Positions 42,420 through 51,078 of a stretch of DNA of 64,000 bases are shown here, piece after piece. Below the pieces are notes generated by a model, which searched no databases, was not told where the DNA came from, and was given only the letters and a program-made list of their open reading frames with translations. The stretch is from positions 60,149-124,148 of the forward strand of contig CAZOLI010000006.1 in the NCBI GenBank assembly GCA_964580675.1. The letters are read 5' to 3'. Made by a program: the position numbers and the translations under genes. The stretch comes from CAZOLI01 sp964580675 (GTDB lineage Bacteria; Planctomycetota; MHYJ01; CAYXQY01). Positions within the stretch are counted from its first letter, which is position 1. Every line of letters starts with the position of its first letter.

Positions 42420-42457
42420 CGATTTCCCACCGGCCTGTATGGCCGGTGAGGAAATCG
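42420..42457 (-). terminator. Long hairpin downstream of the Hsp20 gene
   Basis: CGATTTCC plus ACCGGCC pair with GGCCGGT plus GGAAATCG, giving 15 base pairs around a TGTAT loop with a small internal loop. It starts 21 bases after the Hsp20 stop. The CCGCCTCCC at 42412-42420 can instead pair with GGGAGGCGG at 42368-42376 (9 bp), sharing one base with this stem. Confidence 0.55.
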
Positions 42458-42478
42458 ATTCGTGGCCTCGACCACTTG

Positions 42479-42946
42479 TTATTCTTCTTTCACGTTGACG
42501 TCGATCTTCTTGGTCTTCGCCTGTTGAGCTTTCGGCACCCGAATCTGGAGAACGCCACGACTGTAGTCCGCTTCTACGTTCTCCGTCTCCGTGGCCTCCG
42601 GAAGCTGAACCTGTCGGGTGAAGGTACCGTAATTCCGTTCAATTCGGTGATAATCCCGGTTCTCGTCACTCCGTTCTTCCTTCTCGTTGATCTCACCGGA
42701 GATGGTGAGCGTGTGACCGGAGATCGACAGGTCAAGCTGATCCGGATCCATACCGGGCACCTCGAGCTCGATCAGGTATTCCTCACCGGTCTCACTCACG
42801 TCCATCGACGGAGCCGGCGATTTCTCGCGGCTGCGCAACCAGGAAGGTCCCCTGGAACGGAATGGGCCTTCCAGAAGCTGATCGGCGAGGGAAAAGACAT
42901 TACCAAGACGGTTTTCGACGTCGTTACCACGTTTTTCAATAGCCAT
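42479..42946 (-). CDS. Small heat-shock protein (Hsp20/alpha-crystallin)
   Basis: A 155-residue chaperone that holds unfolding proteins. The alpha-crystallin domain lies at about 50-140: D-V-S-E-T-G-E-E-Y-L-I-E-L-E-V-P-G-M, L-T-I-S-G-E, R-N-Y-G-T-F-T-R-Q-V-Q-L-P, and G-V-L-Q-I-R-V-P-K with L-x-I anchoring. The N-terminal arm is short and Arg-rich, and the C-terminus is basic without a clear I-x-I. It is divergent from the Lon-type protease gene at 43408, a pairing that makes sense for protein quality control. No CIRCE element was found upstream. The ATG at 42946 has AAAGGA upstream. Confidence 0.94.
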   Translation of the reverse strand: MAIEKRGNDVENRLGNVFSLADQLLEGPFRSRGPSWLRSREKSPAPSMDVSETGEEYLIELEVPGMDPDQLDLSISGHTLTISGEINEKEERSDENRDYHRIERNYGTFTRQVQLPEATETENVEADYSRGVLQIRVPKAQQAKTKKIDVNVKEE

Positions 42947-43407
42947 GGTTTTTATCCTTTAACTCAATTCAAAATTCATAACGAGCGAGTCTTCATCCAA
43001 CTTCTTCACACCATTTATTATGCAAATTCAATGCCATAAAACCATTTTCAGATATGAACGTAAGTTGTTATATATAATGACTTTAAATAGGATGACCGGG
43101 GATAAAATACAGGGGGTGGTAACAAAACTGACAGATTGTCAATTTGATGGAATTTTCGTCCGTCAAAATGAACAGGATTGTCACCCGGAACGGACCATCC
43201 GGGACCCTCTTTGGCGGTTGCGGTTGTTGACATAAAGCGCGTGAACAACAACAATAAACACTCAATTTTTTCGGGGGTACCACGGAACCTTCCTCCATAC
43301 GTTATCTATTCATGATTCCATCGATTGAAGTACCGATTTGAACGGGGTAGTTCATTCGAACTCTTTTGCTCATTATTTCTTGTCCCCGATAAGGAGGCGA
43401 CGTACTT
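42947..43407. other. 461-base divergent Hsp20/Lon promoter region
   Basis: No gene seen. The region is AT-rich near 43010-43090. TGACA and TGTCA, three bases apart (43128-43140), form a palindrome. No CIRCE or ROSE-like element was recognised. Confidence 0.4.
43227..43255 (+). promoter_or_regulatory. Possible promoter of the lon-like gene
   Basis: A perfect TTGACA (43227-43232) is followed after 17 bases by AACAAT (43250-43255), a weak -10 element. It lies about 150 bases before the ATG. Confidence 0.35.
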
Positions 43408-45852
43408 ATGGACCAGAACAACCGGCTTGATCCGGAAAAACTGCAGATTTGCTGTACTGCAGACCAGTTTGACTTTGACTCCACGGAGGAACTCGAAAAA
43501 CTCGATGAGACCATTGGGCAGAACCGGGCCATTGAATCCGTGGAATTTGGTATCGACATTAATAGTCCCGGATTCAACATATTTGCTTACGGGAAGAAAG
43601 GAACCGGAAAACACCAGACGGTGAAGGAGTACCTCGAGCGCAAAGCGAAAGACCGACCGTCACCGGATGACTGGGTATACGTGAACAATTTTGAGAACCC
43701 CGATCAGCCACAGGCAATACAGCTTCCCTGTGGGGTGGGAAAAGAACTTCGGGACGACATGGAGACATTCGTCAACCAGCTCCGAACGGAAGTACCCGAG
43801 TCCTTTGACAGCGACGAATACAAACAGGAACAGCAAAAAATCAAGAAATCCTTTGAACAGAAACGGAAGGAGCTCCTGCAGGAACTTGAACAGAAAGCAC
43901 AGGAACACGATTTCACAGTGGTGAACACACCGGGAGGACCAATGCTGGCCCCGCTTGTTGATGGGGACGTTATGACCCCGGATGAATTCGGCCAGCTGGA
44001 GGAAGAACGACGGGAAGAAATAGAGGAACGGCGTGAGGAACTCGAGACCGAACAGCAGGACATTCGGAATCAGATCCTGGAAGCCCAGAAAAAAGCCAGG
44101 GAGGAAATTCGTGAACTGGATCGCCGGATCATCACGATGGCCGTTGAGGGGCTTATCAATGAACTTCGGGAAGATTACGAAGAACACGACCAGATTCAGA
44201 ACTTCCTTGATGAGGTGATGAACGATCTGCTTGACAACGTCCAGATGTTCAAGCAGATCAAGGAAATGGAAGGAGCCCAGCAGGGGGGTATGCCCGCCAT
44301 GATGATGGCCGGAATGAGCGGAATGAATCAACCAAATTTCGACAAATACCGGGTCAACCTTCTCGTGGACAACAGTGAAAGTGATGGGGCGCCCGTTGTT
44401 TACGAAAGCAACCCGACGTATTACAATCTCCTGGGGAGAATAGAACACGAGGGCCAGATGGGGGAACTCAAAACCGATTTCACAATGATTAAGAAAGGAG
44501 CCCTTCATGAGGCAAACGGGGGATACCTCATGATCGAGGCAAAAGACATCCTGACCCAGCCCTTCGCCTGGGAGGGGCTCAAAAGGGCTTTGAAAAACAA
44601 TTCCATCCAAACCGAACCCATGGGACAGGAATACCGGGCCATCCAAACCCGGACACTCGACCCGGAGTCCATTCCTCTTGAGGTGGACGTTGTTCTTCTT
44701 GGCAGTGAACGTCTCTACCACATGCTGTACCAGCTGGACGAAGATTTTCAGGAACTCTACAAAGTCAAAGCCGACTTCGCCGATTTGATGGATCGAACCC
44801 CGGACATCATGGAAAAATACGCCCAGTTTATTGGTGATCTCTGTGATGAAGAGGACCTTACCCACTTTGACCCATCCGGGGTCGCTCGGGTGGTGGAAGA
44901 AGGCATTCGCGAAGTGGGGGATCAGGAAAAAATATCCACGCACTTCCACGAAATTGCCGATCTCGTACGAGAGGCAAACTACTGGGGAAACCGGCAGGGA
45001 AACGGTCTTGTAAGCCGGGACGACGTGGACAAAGCGGTGGAGCACCAGATATTCCGGTCCAACCGGGTGGAGGAACGCATTCGCGAACTCATCGAGAAAG
45101 GCACCATCCTCATAGATACCGACGAAGAAGTGGTGGGACAGGTCAATGGTCTCGCGGTTCTTCAGCTGGGTGATTACGCCTTTGGAAAACCCTCCCGAAT
45201 CACGGCACGCGTATATGCCGGTAAGGAGGGAGTTGTCAACATCGATCGCCAGGTGGAACTGGGAGGTCGAATCCACAACAAAGGGGTCATGATTCTTGCC
45301 GGTTACCTGGGTGGGGAGTTCGCCAGCGAACGTCCATTGGCACTATCCGCAAGCCTGACCTTTGAACAGACTTACGAAGAAGTGGACGGGGACAGTGCCA
45401 GTTCCACGGAATTATACGCCCTGCTGTCCGCTCTTGCGGAGGTTCCGATCCGTCAGGATATTGCCGTGACCGGATCCGTAAACCAGCAGGGAGAGGTCCA
45501 GGCAATCGGTGGCGTGAATGAAAAAATTGAGGGATTTTACCGGGTCTGCAAAGAAAAAGGATTTACCGGCGAACAGGGTGTGATGATTCCCGAAAGCAAT
45601 GTGCAGAACCTGATGCTCCGGGACGAGATCGTAGATGCGGTGGAAGAAGAGGAGTTTCACATTTACCCCGTGTCTCACGTTGACGAAGGCATCGAGATCT
45701 TAACCCGGCAGCCCGCTGGCGAACGAGACGAGGACGGTTCCTTTCCGGATGACACCATCAAAGGAAAAGTGGAAAATCGTCTCGAGGAACTGTCACAGAT
45801 TGCCCGGAAATACGGCATCGATTCCGACATTGACCAAAAAGAGGAGGAATAA
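43408..45852 (+). CDS. ATP-dependent Lon-family protease, LonB/AAA-32 type
   Basis: An 814-residue cytoplasmic protease of the Lon family with the AAA_32 (LonB/LonC) architecture, without the classical N-domain of LonA. The ATPase N-part has Y-G-K-K-G-T-G-K-H (Walker A) near 65-72. A long coiled-coil insertion (about 130-260) is very rich in Glu/Gln/Lys. A Met-rich stretch, M-M-M-A-G-M-S-G-M, lies near 298-306. The S16 protease domain is at about 590-770 with the catalytic Ser in D-S-A-S-S-T-E near 670 and the Lys in G-V-N-E-K-I-E-G-F near 710. The ATG has AAGGAGG ten bases upstream. It overlaps nothing but is followed after three bases by a small gene. Confidence 0.9.
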   Translation: MDQNNRLDPEKLQICCTADQFDFDSTEELEKLDETIGQNRAIESVEFGIDINSPGFNIFAYGKKGTGKHQTVKEYLERKAKDRPSPDDWVYVNNFENPDQPQAIQLPCGVGKELRDDMETFVNQLRTEVPESFDSDEYKQEQQKIKKSFEQKRKELLQELEQKAQEHDFTVVNTPGGPMLAPLVDGDVMTPDEFGQLEEERREEIEERREELETEQQDIRNQILEAQKKAREEIRELDRRIITMAVEGLINELREDYEEHDQIQNFLDEVMNDLLDNVQMFKQIKEMEGAQQGGMPAMMMAGMSGMNQPNFDKYRVNLLVDNSESDGAPVVYESNPTYYNLLGRIEHEGQMGELKTDFTMIKKGALHEANGGYLMIEAKDILTQPFAWEGLKRALKNNSIQTEPMGQEYRAIQTRTLDPESIPLEVDVVLLGSERLYHMLYQLDEDFQELYKVKADFADLMDRTPDIMEKYAQFIGDLCDEEDLTHFDPSGVARVVEEGIREVGDQEKISTHFHEIADLVREANYWGNRQGNGLVSRDDVDKAVEHQIFRSNRVEERIRELIEKGTILIDTDEEVVGQVNGLAVLQLGDYAFGKPSRITARVYAGKEGVVNIDRQVELGGRIHNKGVMILAGYLGGEFASERPLALSASLTFEQTYEEVDGDSASSTELYALLSALAEVPIRQDIAVTGSVNQQGEVQAIGGVNEKIEGFYRVCKEKGFTGEQGVMIPESNVQNLMLRDEIVDAVEEEEFHIYPVSHVDEGIEILTRQPAGERDEDGSFPDDTIKGKVENRLEELSQIARKYGIDSDIDQKEEE

Positions 45853-45855
45853 CCC

Positions 45856-46236
45856 GTGCGCAAGTCAGAAGCCGAACATCTTCTTGAACAACTCGAGGAT
45901 CAGTACGAGGGCGAACTGAACATCTGTGTCGCGAACCTTGACGACCTCGGGTTTGACGTGCCGAAGAACGAACACCCATATTTCGTCGTGGGTGTGGAAA
46001 CGGGAGAGGAGGAGGAAGAAGAAGACGAAGACGCCACCAGTTTACAGAAAATCATCCGGGAGAGGTATGAAGTCATAGCATGGGACAGCAGCTCACGGGG
46101 CTGGAGAGTGGAAAAAGTAAAATCCTGGCAAATCCAGCAGGAGTCCAAACCGTCGGGTTCCCTCTATATTTACGACACCCGGAATCGCAAATTCGTTCCC
46201 GCGAATCGGTTCTACCTCCCCCCGAGATCATCGTGA
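45856..46236 (+). CDS. Small acidic protein coupled to the Lon gene
   Basis: A 126-residue unknown protein starting at GTG 45856, three bases after the protease stop, with GAGGAGG overlapping the end of that gene. It has a helical N-terminus (K-S-E-A-E-H-L-L-E-Q-L), a block of acidic residues near 50-58, and a final beta-strand portion with V-I-A-W-D-S and Y-I-Y-D-T-R. No family recognised. Coupling suggests an adaptor or regulator of the Lon-like protease, but this is inference. It is convergent with dnaE, with a palindrome at the boundary. Confidence 0.72.
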   Translation: MRKSEAEHLLEQLEDQYEGELNICVANLDDLGFDVPKNEHPYFVVGVETGEEEEEEDEDATSLQKIIRERYEVIAWDSSSRGWRVEKVKSWQIQQESKPSGSLYIYDTRNRKFVPANRFYLPPRSS

Positions 46237-46243
46237 TGATCTC
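46224..46243. terminator. Bidirectional hairpin between convergent genes
   Basis: GAGATCATC (46224-46232) and GATGATCTC (46235-46243) are perfect complements, giving an 8-bp stem with a 4-base loop in practice. It overlaps the stop of the small protein gene and lies 36 bases from the dnaE stop. No long T run is present. Confidence 0.5.
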
Positions 46244-46278
46244 AGGCGGAATGAGATTCGTTTCCCACCGAGCCGACC

Positions 46279-49200
46279 TCAGGAGGGCGATCCCGTCCCG
46301 GCATCCGTCGTTGTGATGGAGACCTCTTTGCGGGGCAGTATGGAGGAAAGGTCGTTCAGAAGGAAACGGGAGGGGGACACACTCCATTCCCTTGAGGCCC
46401 GGAGGCGAACACGATTGCCTTCCCGGTCGCGGACGCGGAGATAAAGCGGGACGTCCCCGGAGTGTTGATCGACAACCTGCCGAACCCCGTCCAGCAGGTC
46501 CTCCGACACTTCCTCCAAATTGAGTTCCATGCCGTTGACAAAGGAACGAAGCGCACGTTCAGCCAGTTCAACGCGCTGTCCCGAAACGGTTACCTCGCCA
46601 TTTCGCTCGCGAACCTCTCCCTCAAGCAATATCACGGAATCCTCAAATACCCGGTGACCGTATTTTTCCATGGCATCCGGGAACAGAACACATTCCACTC
46701 GATCCTTCTCCAGGTTCCGCAGGGTAAATATAAGCATTTCCCGTCCGGCGTGCTCCCCGTTCTGGATGCGAACATCCCGGGTCTCCGTTACCATTCCACC
46801 AATTCGAAACGTGCCGTCCGGACGATTATCACGAATCGACGCAATGGTGCTGGTTCGCATCGCCCGAATTACGGAGCTGTAATTCTGTAGTGGGTTGTCG
46901 TCGAGGTAGAAACCGAAGGCTTCTTTCTCCCGGGCAATCCGTTCATCGTCCGTCCAGTCATCCACGTTCTTGAGTTCCGGCTCGGCACGCCCATTGCCAT
47001 CGGACCCGCCAAAGAGGGACTGCTGACCGTGTTCCCGGTTTCGCTGCTGCCGGGCACCGTACTCCGAGGCCAGTTCCAGGGATTCGTACAGGTCCGCTCG
47101 ATCCTCGTGAAGAGAATCAAACGCCCCCGCCTCCACAAGGGACTCCAGACAACCGAGGTCCGCAAGCTGCAGGTCCACACGTGAACAGAAATCGAAAATG
47201 GACCGGAACGATTCCTGATCTCCCTCATCCCGGGCTTCCACGATCTTCTCTGCTGCCCGAGTTCCCACCTGTTTTATGGCCGCGAGTCCGTAGCGGATTC
47301 GGTTTTCCCCGGCGACGGTAAACGACGCCCGACTTTCGTTCACGTCGGGGGGAAGCACCTTAATTCCCATGTCCCGGGTGTCCTCGATGTACTCCTTCAC
47401 CTTGTCCGTGTTCCCCTTTACGGAGGTCAGGAGAGCCGCCATGTAGGGCACAGGGTAGTTCGCCTTCAGGAAGGCCGTCTGCATGGTGATCATGGCGTAT
47501 GCGGCCGAGTGTGAACGGTTGAACCCGTAGCGCCCAAATTTCTCGATGGCGTCGAAGATCTCGTCGGCGGTTTCCTCCTCCACGCCGTTTTCGACGGCGC
47601 CACTGACGAATTTTTCCCGATATTTTTCGAGGAGTTCAGGAATCTTTTTCCCCATCGCCTTTCGCAGTTTATCCGCTTCGGCGAGGGAGAATCCGGCCAG
47701 TTTATTGGCCGCCTGCATAATTTGCTCCTGGTAAATCATCACGCCGTAGGTCGGCTCCAAAATGTCCTGAAGCTGCGGATGGGGATAGGTAATTTTGTCC
47801 GGGTCGTGTTTTCGCTCGACGTAATCATCCGCCATTCCGCTGTCGAGCGGCCCCGGTCTGTACAGTGCCAGCAGGGCAATGACGTCATCAAACGTGTCCG
47901 GCTGCAGTCGCCGGCAAAGATTAACCATTCCCTCCGATTCCAGTTGAAACACACCCGCCGTTCGGCCTTCGCAGAGCAGTTCAAAAACCGCATCGTCCTC
48001 GAGCGGCCGCTTTTCCATTTCCGGACGGTTCCCCTCTCGCTCCTCAATAATCTGCAGACAATTTTCTATAACCGTCAGGTTTTTCAGCCCGAGGAAGTCC
48101 ATCTTCAGCAATCCGGCCTCCTCAACAGCGTCCCCGTCAAACTGTGTGGTTTCCCCTTTGTCACTGACAAATATCGGGCAGTACTCCGTCAGCGGACGAT
48201 CTCCGATGACCACGCCGGCGGCGTGTTTTCCGGCGTTTCGATTCAGTCCTTCGAGCTTTTTACTCAGGTCCCAGAGTCGCTGATACGTTTCCCCTCCTTC
48301 CTCAATTCTCCGCTTCAGCTTCGGTTCGTTCTCCCACGCTTCCTCCAGGGTCACGCCCGGACCGGACGGTATCAACTTCGCAATTTCGTCCACTTCCTCA
48401 AGCGGTATGCCCAGGACGCGCCCGACGTCCCGAATAACCGCCCGGGCTTTCATGGATCCAAACGTGATAATCTGCGTAACGCGTTCCTCCCCGTACTTTT
48501 CCTTCACGAAATCAATGAGTTCATCCCGGCGGTCTTTGCAGAAATCAATATCAATGTCCGGCATCTCGTGACGGCCGGGGTTCAGGAATCGCTCAAAGAT
48601 CAGGTTATGCTCCACCGGATCAATTCCGGTTATACCGAGGAGGTAACTGACCATGCAGCCGGCGGCCGATCCGCGACCCGGTCCCACCGGGATGTCCCGG
48701 TTTCTTGCCTCCTCAACAAGGTCCTGAACAATTAAAAAATAACCGGGAAACCCCATGTCCGATATCGTGGAGAGCTCGTGGTCGAGCCGCTCGCGAATCT
48801 CATCGGTAACTCTTTCGTATTTTTCCTCAAGACGCTTCTCACATCGTTTGCGGAGAATTTCACTCTCGTCACGCTCTTCGTCGTAAATCGGCAGGTGGTA
48901 CTCGTCCAGTTCAAGCGTCACGTCACAGCGATCGGCGATTTCCCGCGTGGCCTCGATCGCACGAGGAATGTCCTCGAAACGCTCCGTCATCTGTTCGCCA
49001 CTTTTGAAGTAAAATTCATCGGTCGGCAGCGCCCGGGACGTCACCTCTTCGAGTTTGGTGTTCGTCCGTATACAGGTCAATACCTGCTGTGCCAGTGCAT
49101 CGTCCGGGTGAAGATAATGGACATCGTTCGTGGCCACGGGATCAAGACCAAACTCATCCGCAAGCCCAAGGAGTCCTTCAATGACGGTTTGTTCTCCCTG

Positions 49201-49755
49201 CCGGCCATGACGGTTCAATTCCACGTAAAAATCATCCGCCCCGAAAATATCACGATACGTCGCCGTGAGGTCCTCCGCTTCCGCATCGTCGCCGATTCGC
49301 AGGGCCTCGCAAATTTCGGACTGCCAGCAACCGCTGAGACCGATCAACCCCTCCCCGTGCTGGCTTAAAAATTCGTGATCCACCCTCGGATGATAGTAAA
49401 ACCCTTCCTTATAGGCACCGGAAACCAGCTTTATCAGGTTTCTATATCCTTTCTGGTTTTTGCAGAGCACGGTGAGGTGTGCATTTTCCCGGGCGGTACC
49501 GGAGGGGTTTTTCTCCGTCATATCGCCGGGTGCCACGTACAGCTCGGCCCCAATAATCGGTTTGATCCCGGCCTCTTTGGCCTTCTTGTAAAAATCAATC
49601 GTCGCAAACATGTTGCCCCGATCCGTCAGCGCCAGGGCGGGCATGTCAAAGCTGGACGCCGCCTCCACCAGCTCGTCTATGGTACAGCTGGATTGCAGCA
49701 GGCTGTAGTGGCTGTGGGTATGAAGATGAACAAATTCGGAACCGTTATCCACCAT
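46279..49755 (-). CDS. dnaE: DNA polymerase III alpha subunit
   Basis: The replicative polymerase catalytic subunit. The 1158 residues begin with the PHP domain H-L-H-T-H-S-H-Y-S-L near residue 10. The polymerase core has G-P-G-R-G-S-A-A-G near 360 and P-D-I-D-I-D-F near 398-404 with the catalytic Asp residues, and G-R-Y-G-F-N-R-S-H-S-A-A-Y in the fingers. A helix-hairpin-helix follows, then an OB domain near 1000-1090 and a C-terminal tail. Length is typical of DnaE1. The frame is open to a TTG at 49773, but the ATG at 49755 has GGAGGGG nine bases upstream, so it is chosen. It is divergent from the selenoprotein msrA. Confidence 0.96.
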   Translation of the reverse strand: MVDNGSEFVHLHTHSHYSLLQSSCTIDELVEAASSFDMPALALTDRGNMFATIDFYKKAKEAGIKPIIGAELYVAPGDMTEKNPSGTARENAHLTVLCKNQKGYRNLIKLVSGAYKEGFYYHPRVDHEFLSQHGEGLIGLSGCWQSEICEALRIGDDAEAEDLTATYRDIFGADDFYVELNRHGRQGEQTVIEGLLGLADEFGLDPVATNDVHYLHPDDALAQQVLTCIRTNTKLEEVTSRALPTDEFYFKSGEQMTERFEDIPRAIEATREIADRCDVTLELDEYHLPIYDEERDESEILRKRCEKRLEEKYERVTDEIRERLDHELSTISDMGFPGYFLIVQDLVEEARNRDIPVGPGRGSAAGCMVSYLLGITGIDPVEHNLIFERFLNPGRHEMPDIDIDFCKDRRDELIDFVKEKYGEERVTQIITFGSMKARAVIRDVGRVLGIPLEEVDEIAKLIPSGPGVTLEEAWENEPKLKRRIEEGGETYQRLWDLSKKLEGLNRNAGKHAAGVVIGDRPLTEYCPIFVSDKGETTQFDGDAVEEAGLLKMDFLGLKNLTVIENCLQIIEEREGNRPEMEKRPLEDDAVFELLCEGRTAGVFQLESEGMVNLCRRLQPDTFDDVIALLALYRPGPLDSGMADDYVERKHDPDKITYPHPQLQDILEPTYGVMIYQEQIMQAANKLAGFSLAEADKLRKAMGKKIPELLEKYREKFVSGAVENGVEEETADEIFDAIEKFGRYGFNRSHSAAYAMITMQTAFLKANYPVPYMAALLTSVKGNTDKVKEYIEDTRDMGIKVLPPDVNESRASFTVAGENRIRYGLAAIKQVGTRAAEKIVEARDEGDQESFRSIFDFCSRVDLQLADLGCLESLVEAGAFDSLHEDRADLYESLELASEYGARQQRNREHGQQSLFGGSDGNGRAEPELKNVDDWTDDERIAREKEAFGFYLDDNPLQNYSSVIRAMRTSTIASIRDNRPDGTFRIGGMVTETRDVRIQNGEHAGREMLIFTLRNLEKDRVECVLFPDAMEKYGHRVFEDSVILLEGEVRERNGEVTVSGQRVELAERALRSFVNGMELNLEEVSEDLLDGVRQVVDQHSGDVPLYLRVRDREGNRVRLRASREWSVSPSRFLLNDLSSILPRKEVSITTTDAGTGSPS

Positions 49756-50002
49756 CTCAAAAAACCCCTCCAATCACAGGCACAACTCACAAGGTTATCC
49801 AACATCCCCTCCGTGACTTCGTCAATCCCATTTTACCGTCCTCATAATTTGATTTCAAAAGTTCCAGTTGAACGGGTAAAACCCTGTAGAATTCCTCTTT
49901 TGGCAGAATTTTTCCACCTTTTTATTGCTTTTTTACAACAATGCCGTTACACTCCACACTCGATGGAGGAAGAGGCGAGGCGACATTCTCCGAAAAAAGC
50001 AC
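49756..50002. other. dnaE-msrA divergent region
   Basis: A 247-base region with no gene. Both promoters must lie here. A TTGAAC (49868-49873) and TAGAAT (49887-49892) are only 13 bases apart, so this is not a convincing promoter. Confidence 0.3.
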
Positions 50003-50755
50003 ATGACAAAACTGCGAACGTTCCCGTTTCTATTCATCTTTATTGTTCTTTTTAGCGGAATCGGGTTATACACAATCGCCGGTGACGGCGAAAAGACACC
50101 CGACCCCGAACCGAACAAAAACGTGAACAGTGACAGCGACCTCCAACACGCGGCATTCGCCTATGGCTGATTCTGGACCTCGGACGCCCAGTTCGGGGGT
50201 CTCAACGGCGTCATTCGTACGGAAGTGGGTTACGCGGGCGGTGACGCGAAAAACCCGACCTACAAAAAAATAAAGGACCACACGGAAACCGTTCAGGTCG
50301 TTTACGATCCGGAAAAAATTAAATTCAAAAAACTGCTGGAGGTATTCTGGAAAAGTCACAACCCCGAGAGACAGAACGGGTCCCGGCAGTATCGAAACAT
50401 CCTGTTTTATTACGACGACAAACAAAAGAAAGCGGCTCGGGCCTGGAAAAAGAAACTGGAAGAAAAAAAGGACATGAACGTGCAAACGGAGATTTCCCGG
50501 CTTGACGTTTTTTATCCGGCCGAAAATTACCACCAGAAATACCGCCTCCAGAACCGTGACGAACTGTTCGACATTTTCCAGAAAACGCTGGGAGGTTTTC
50601 AGCAAGCCGTAAACGCCACCACCGCCGCCCGCGTCAACGCGTACCTCGGGAACAAAATGGACCGGGAAGAACTATCCTCATACCTCGAGAACATGCCCGA
50701 GGACGAAACCGCCCTCCGGAAGCACGTCCGGTCCAGGTTCCTGAACAACGATTAA
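50003..50755 (+). CDS. msrA: Exported selenocysteine-containing methionine sulfoxide reductase A
   Basis: Reduces Met-S-sulfoxide in oxidised proteins. The frame opens at ATG 50003 and is interrupted by a TGA at 50168-50170, then continues in the same frame to 50755, giving 250 residues. The TGA falls exactly on the catalytic Cys of the family motif G-C-F-W, giving G-U-F-W at residue 56. A hydrophobic N-terminal segment (residues 8-25) predicts export. Conserved are E-V-G-Y-A-G-G, R-N-I-L-F-Y-Y and P-A-E-N-Y-H-Q-K-Y. A SECIS-like hairpin begins at 50175. No cysteine occurs elsewhere, so it would be a one-selenocysteine type with no resolving Cys, as I recall for some clostridial and algal enzymes. 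Standard annotation would split it. The alternative, a mutated Cys codon, is less likely given the hairpin. Confidence 0.88.
50175..50202 (+). promoter_or_regulatory. SECIS-like hairpin directing selenocysteine at the msrA TGA
   Basis: GACCT (50176-50180) pairs with GGGTC (50197-50201), and CGGAC (50181-50185) pairs with GTTCG (50191-50195), with one bulged G at 50196. G50175 and T50202 may add a wobble pair. The apical loop is GCCCA (50186-50190) with G as its first base. The loop begins 16 bases after the TGA. Bacterial SECIS elements follow this geometry: a hairpin directly after TGA, with a loop about 16-37 bases away and a G among its first two bases. Confidence 0.78.
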
Positions 50756-51078
50756 CGGAAAAAAGGGCCACCACACCCGGCAGGAATCAGCGCCGAATCA
50801 TCGGACAATTCCACTCCTTCAACGTTCGTGGATTCTCCCGACCAACTGTCCCTGTATTTCCCCTGGTCCTTATCCGTCACCGAAAACCGGCTATCGTCCG
50901 GGACTCCTTCCCCGGATCTCAGCAAATTTCCGGTAATTTGTTCCTTTACGAAAAAATTACGATCAATCCAAAGGAGGAGCTCCTTCTTTTCCTCAACCAC
51001 ACGATGAAACGTGGAACACAAATTATTAGAATGGGAACAACAGCGTTTTCGAGAACACAACATTTTCACACATGCCCG
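50756..51078. other. 323-base intergenic region upstream of ligA
   Basis: No gene is supported. The ligA frame is open through 50938-51078 but without family similarity. A GGAGGAG at about 50972-50978 belongs to that unused frame. Confidence 0.35.

Noticed and set aside
42947..43407. CIRCE or ROSE heat-shock element upstream of Hsp20
   Set aside because: No GAGTGCTAA-like inverted repeat or ROSE hairpin was found; only a 5-bp palindrome at 43128-43140.
43660..45276. 538-codon minus-strand frame antisense to the Lon-type gene
   Set aside because: The plus-strand frame has full Lon motifs; the antisense frame shows no domain and is rich in Phe/His/Val as expected for a shadow.
47722..48735. 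337-codon plus-strand frame antisense to dnaE
   Set aside because: dnaE is certain on the other strand, and no domain is visible in the antisense product.
50003..50170. MsrA split by a nonsense or frameshift mutation
   Set aside because: No frameshift is needed, the only stop is TGA at the catalytic position and the following hairpin fits a SECIS. Sequencing error remains possible and is stated as the refuting result.
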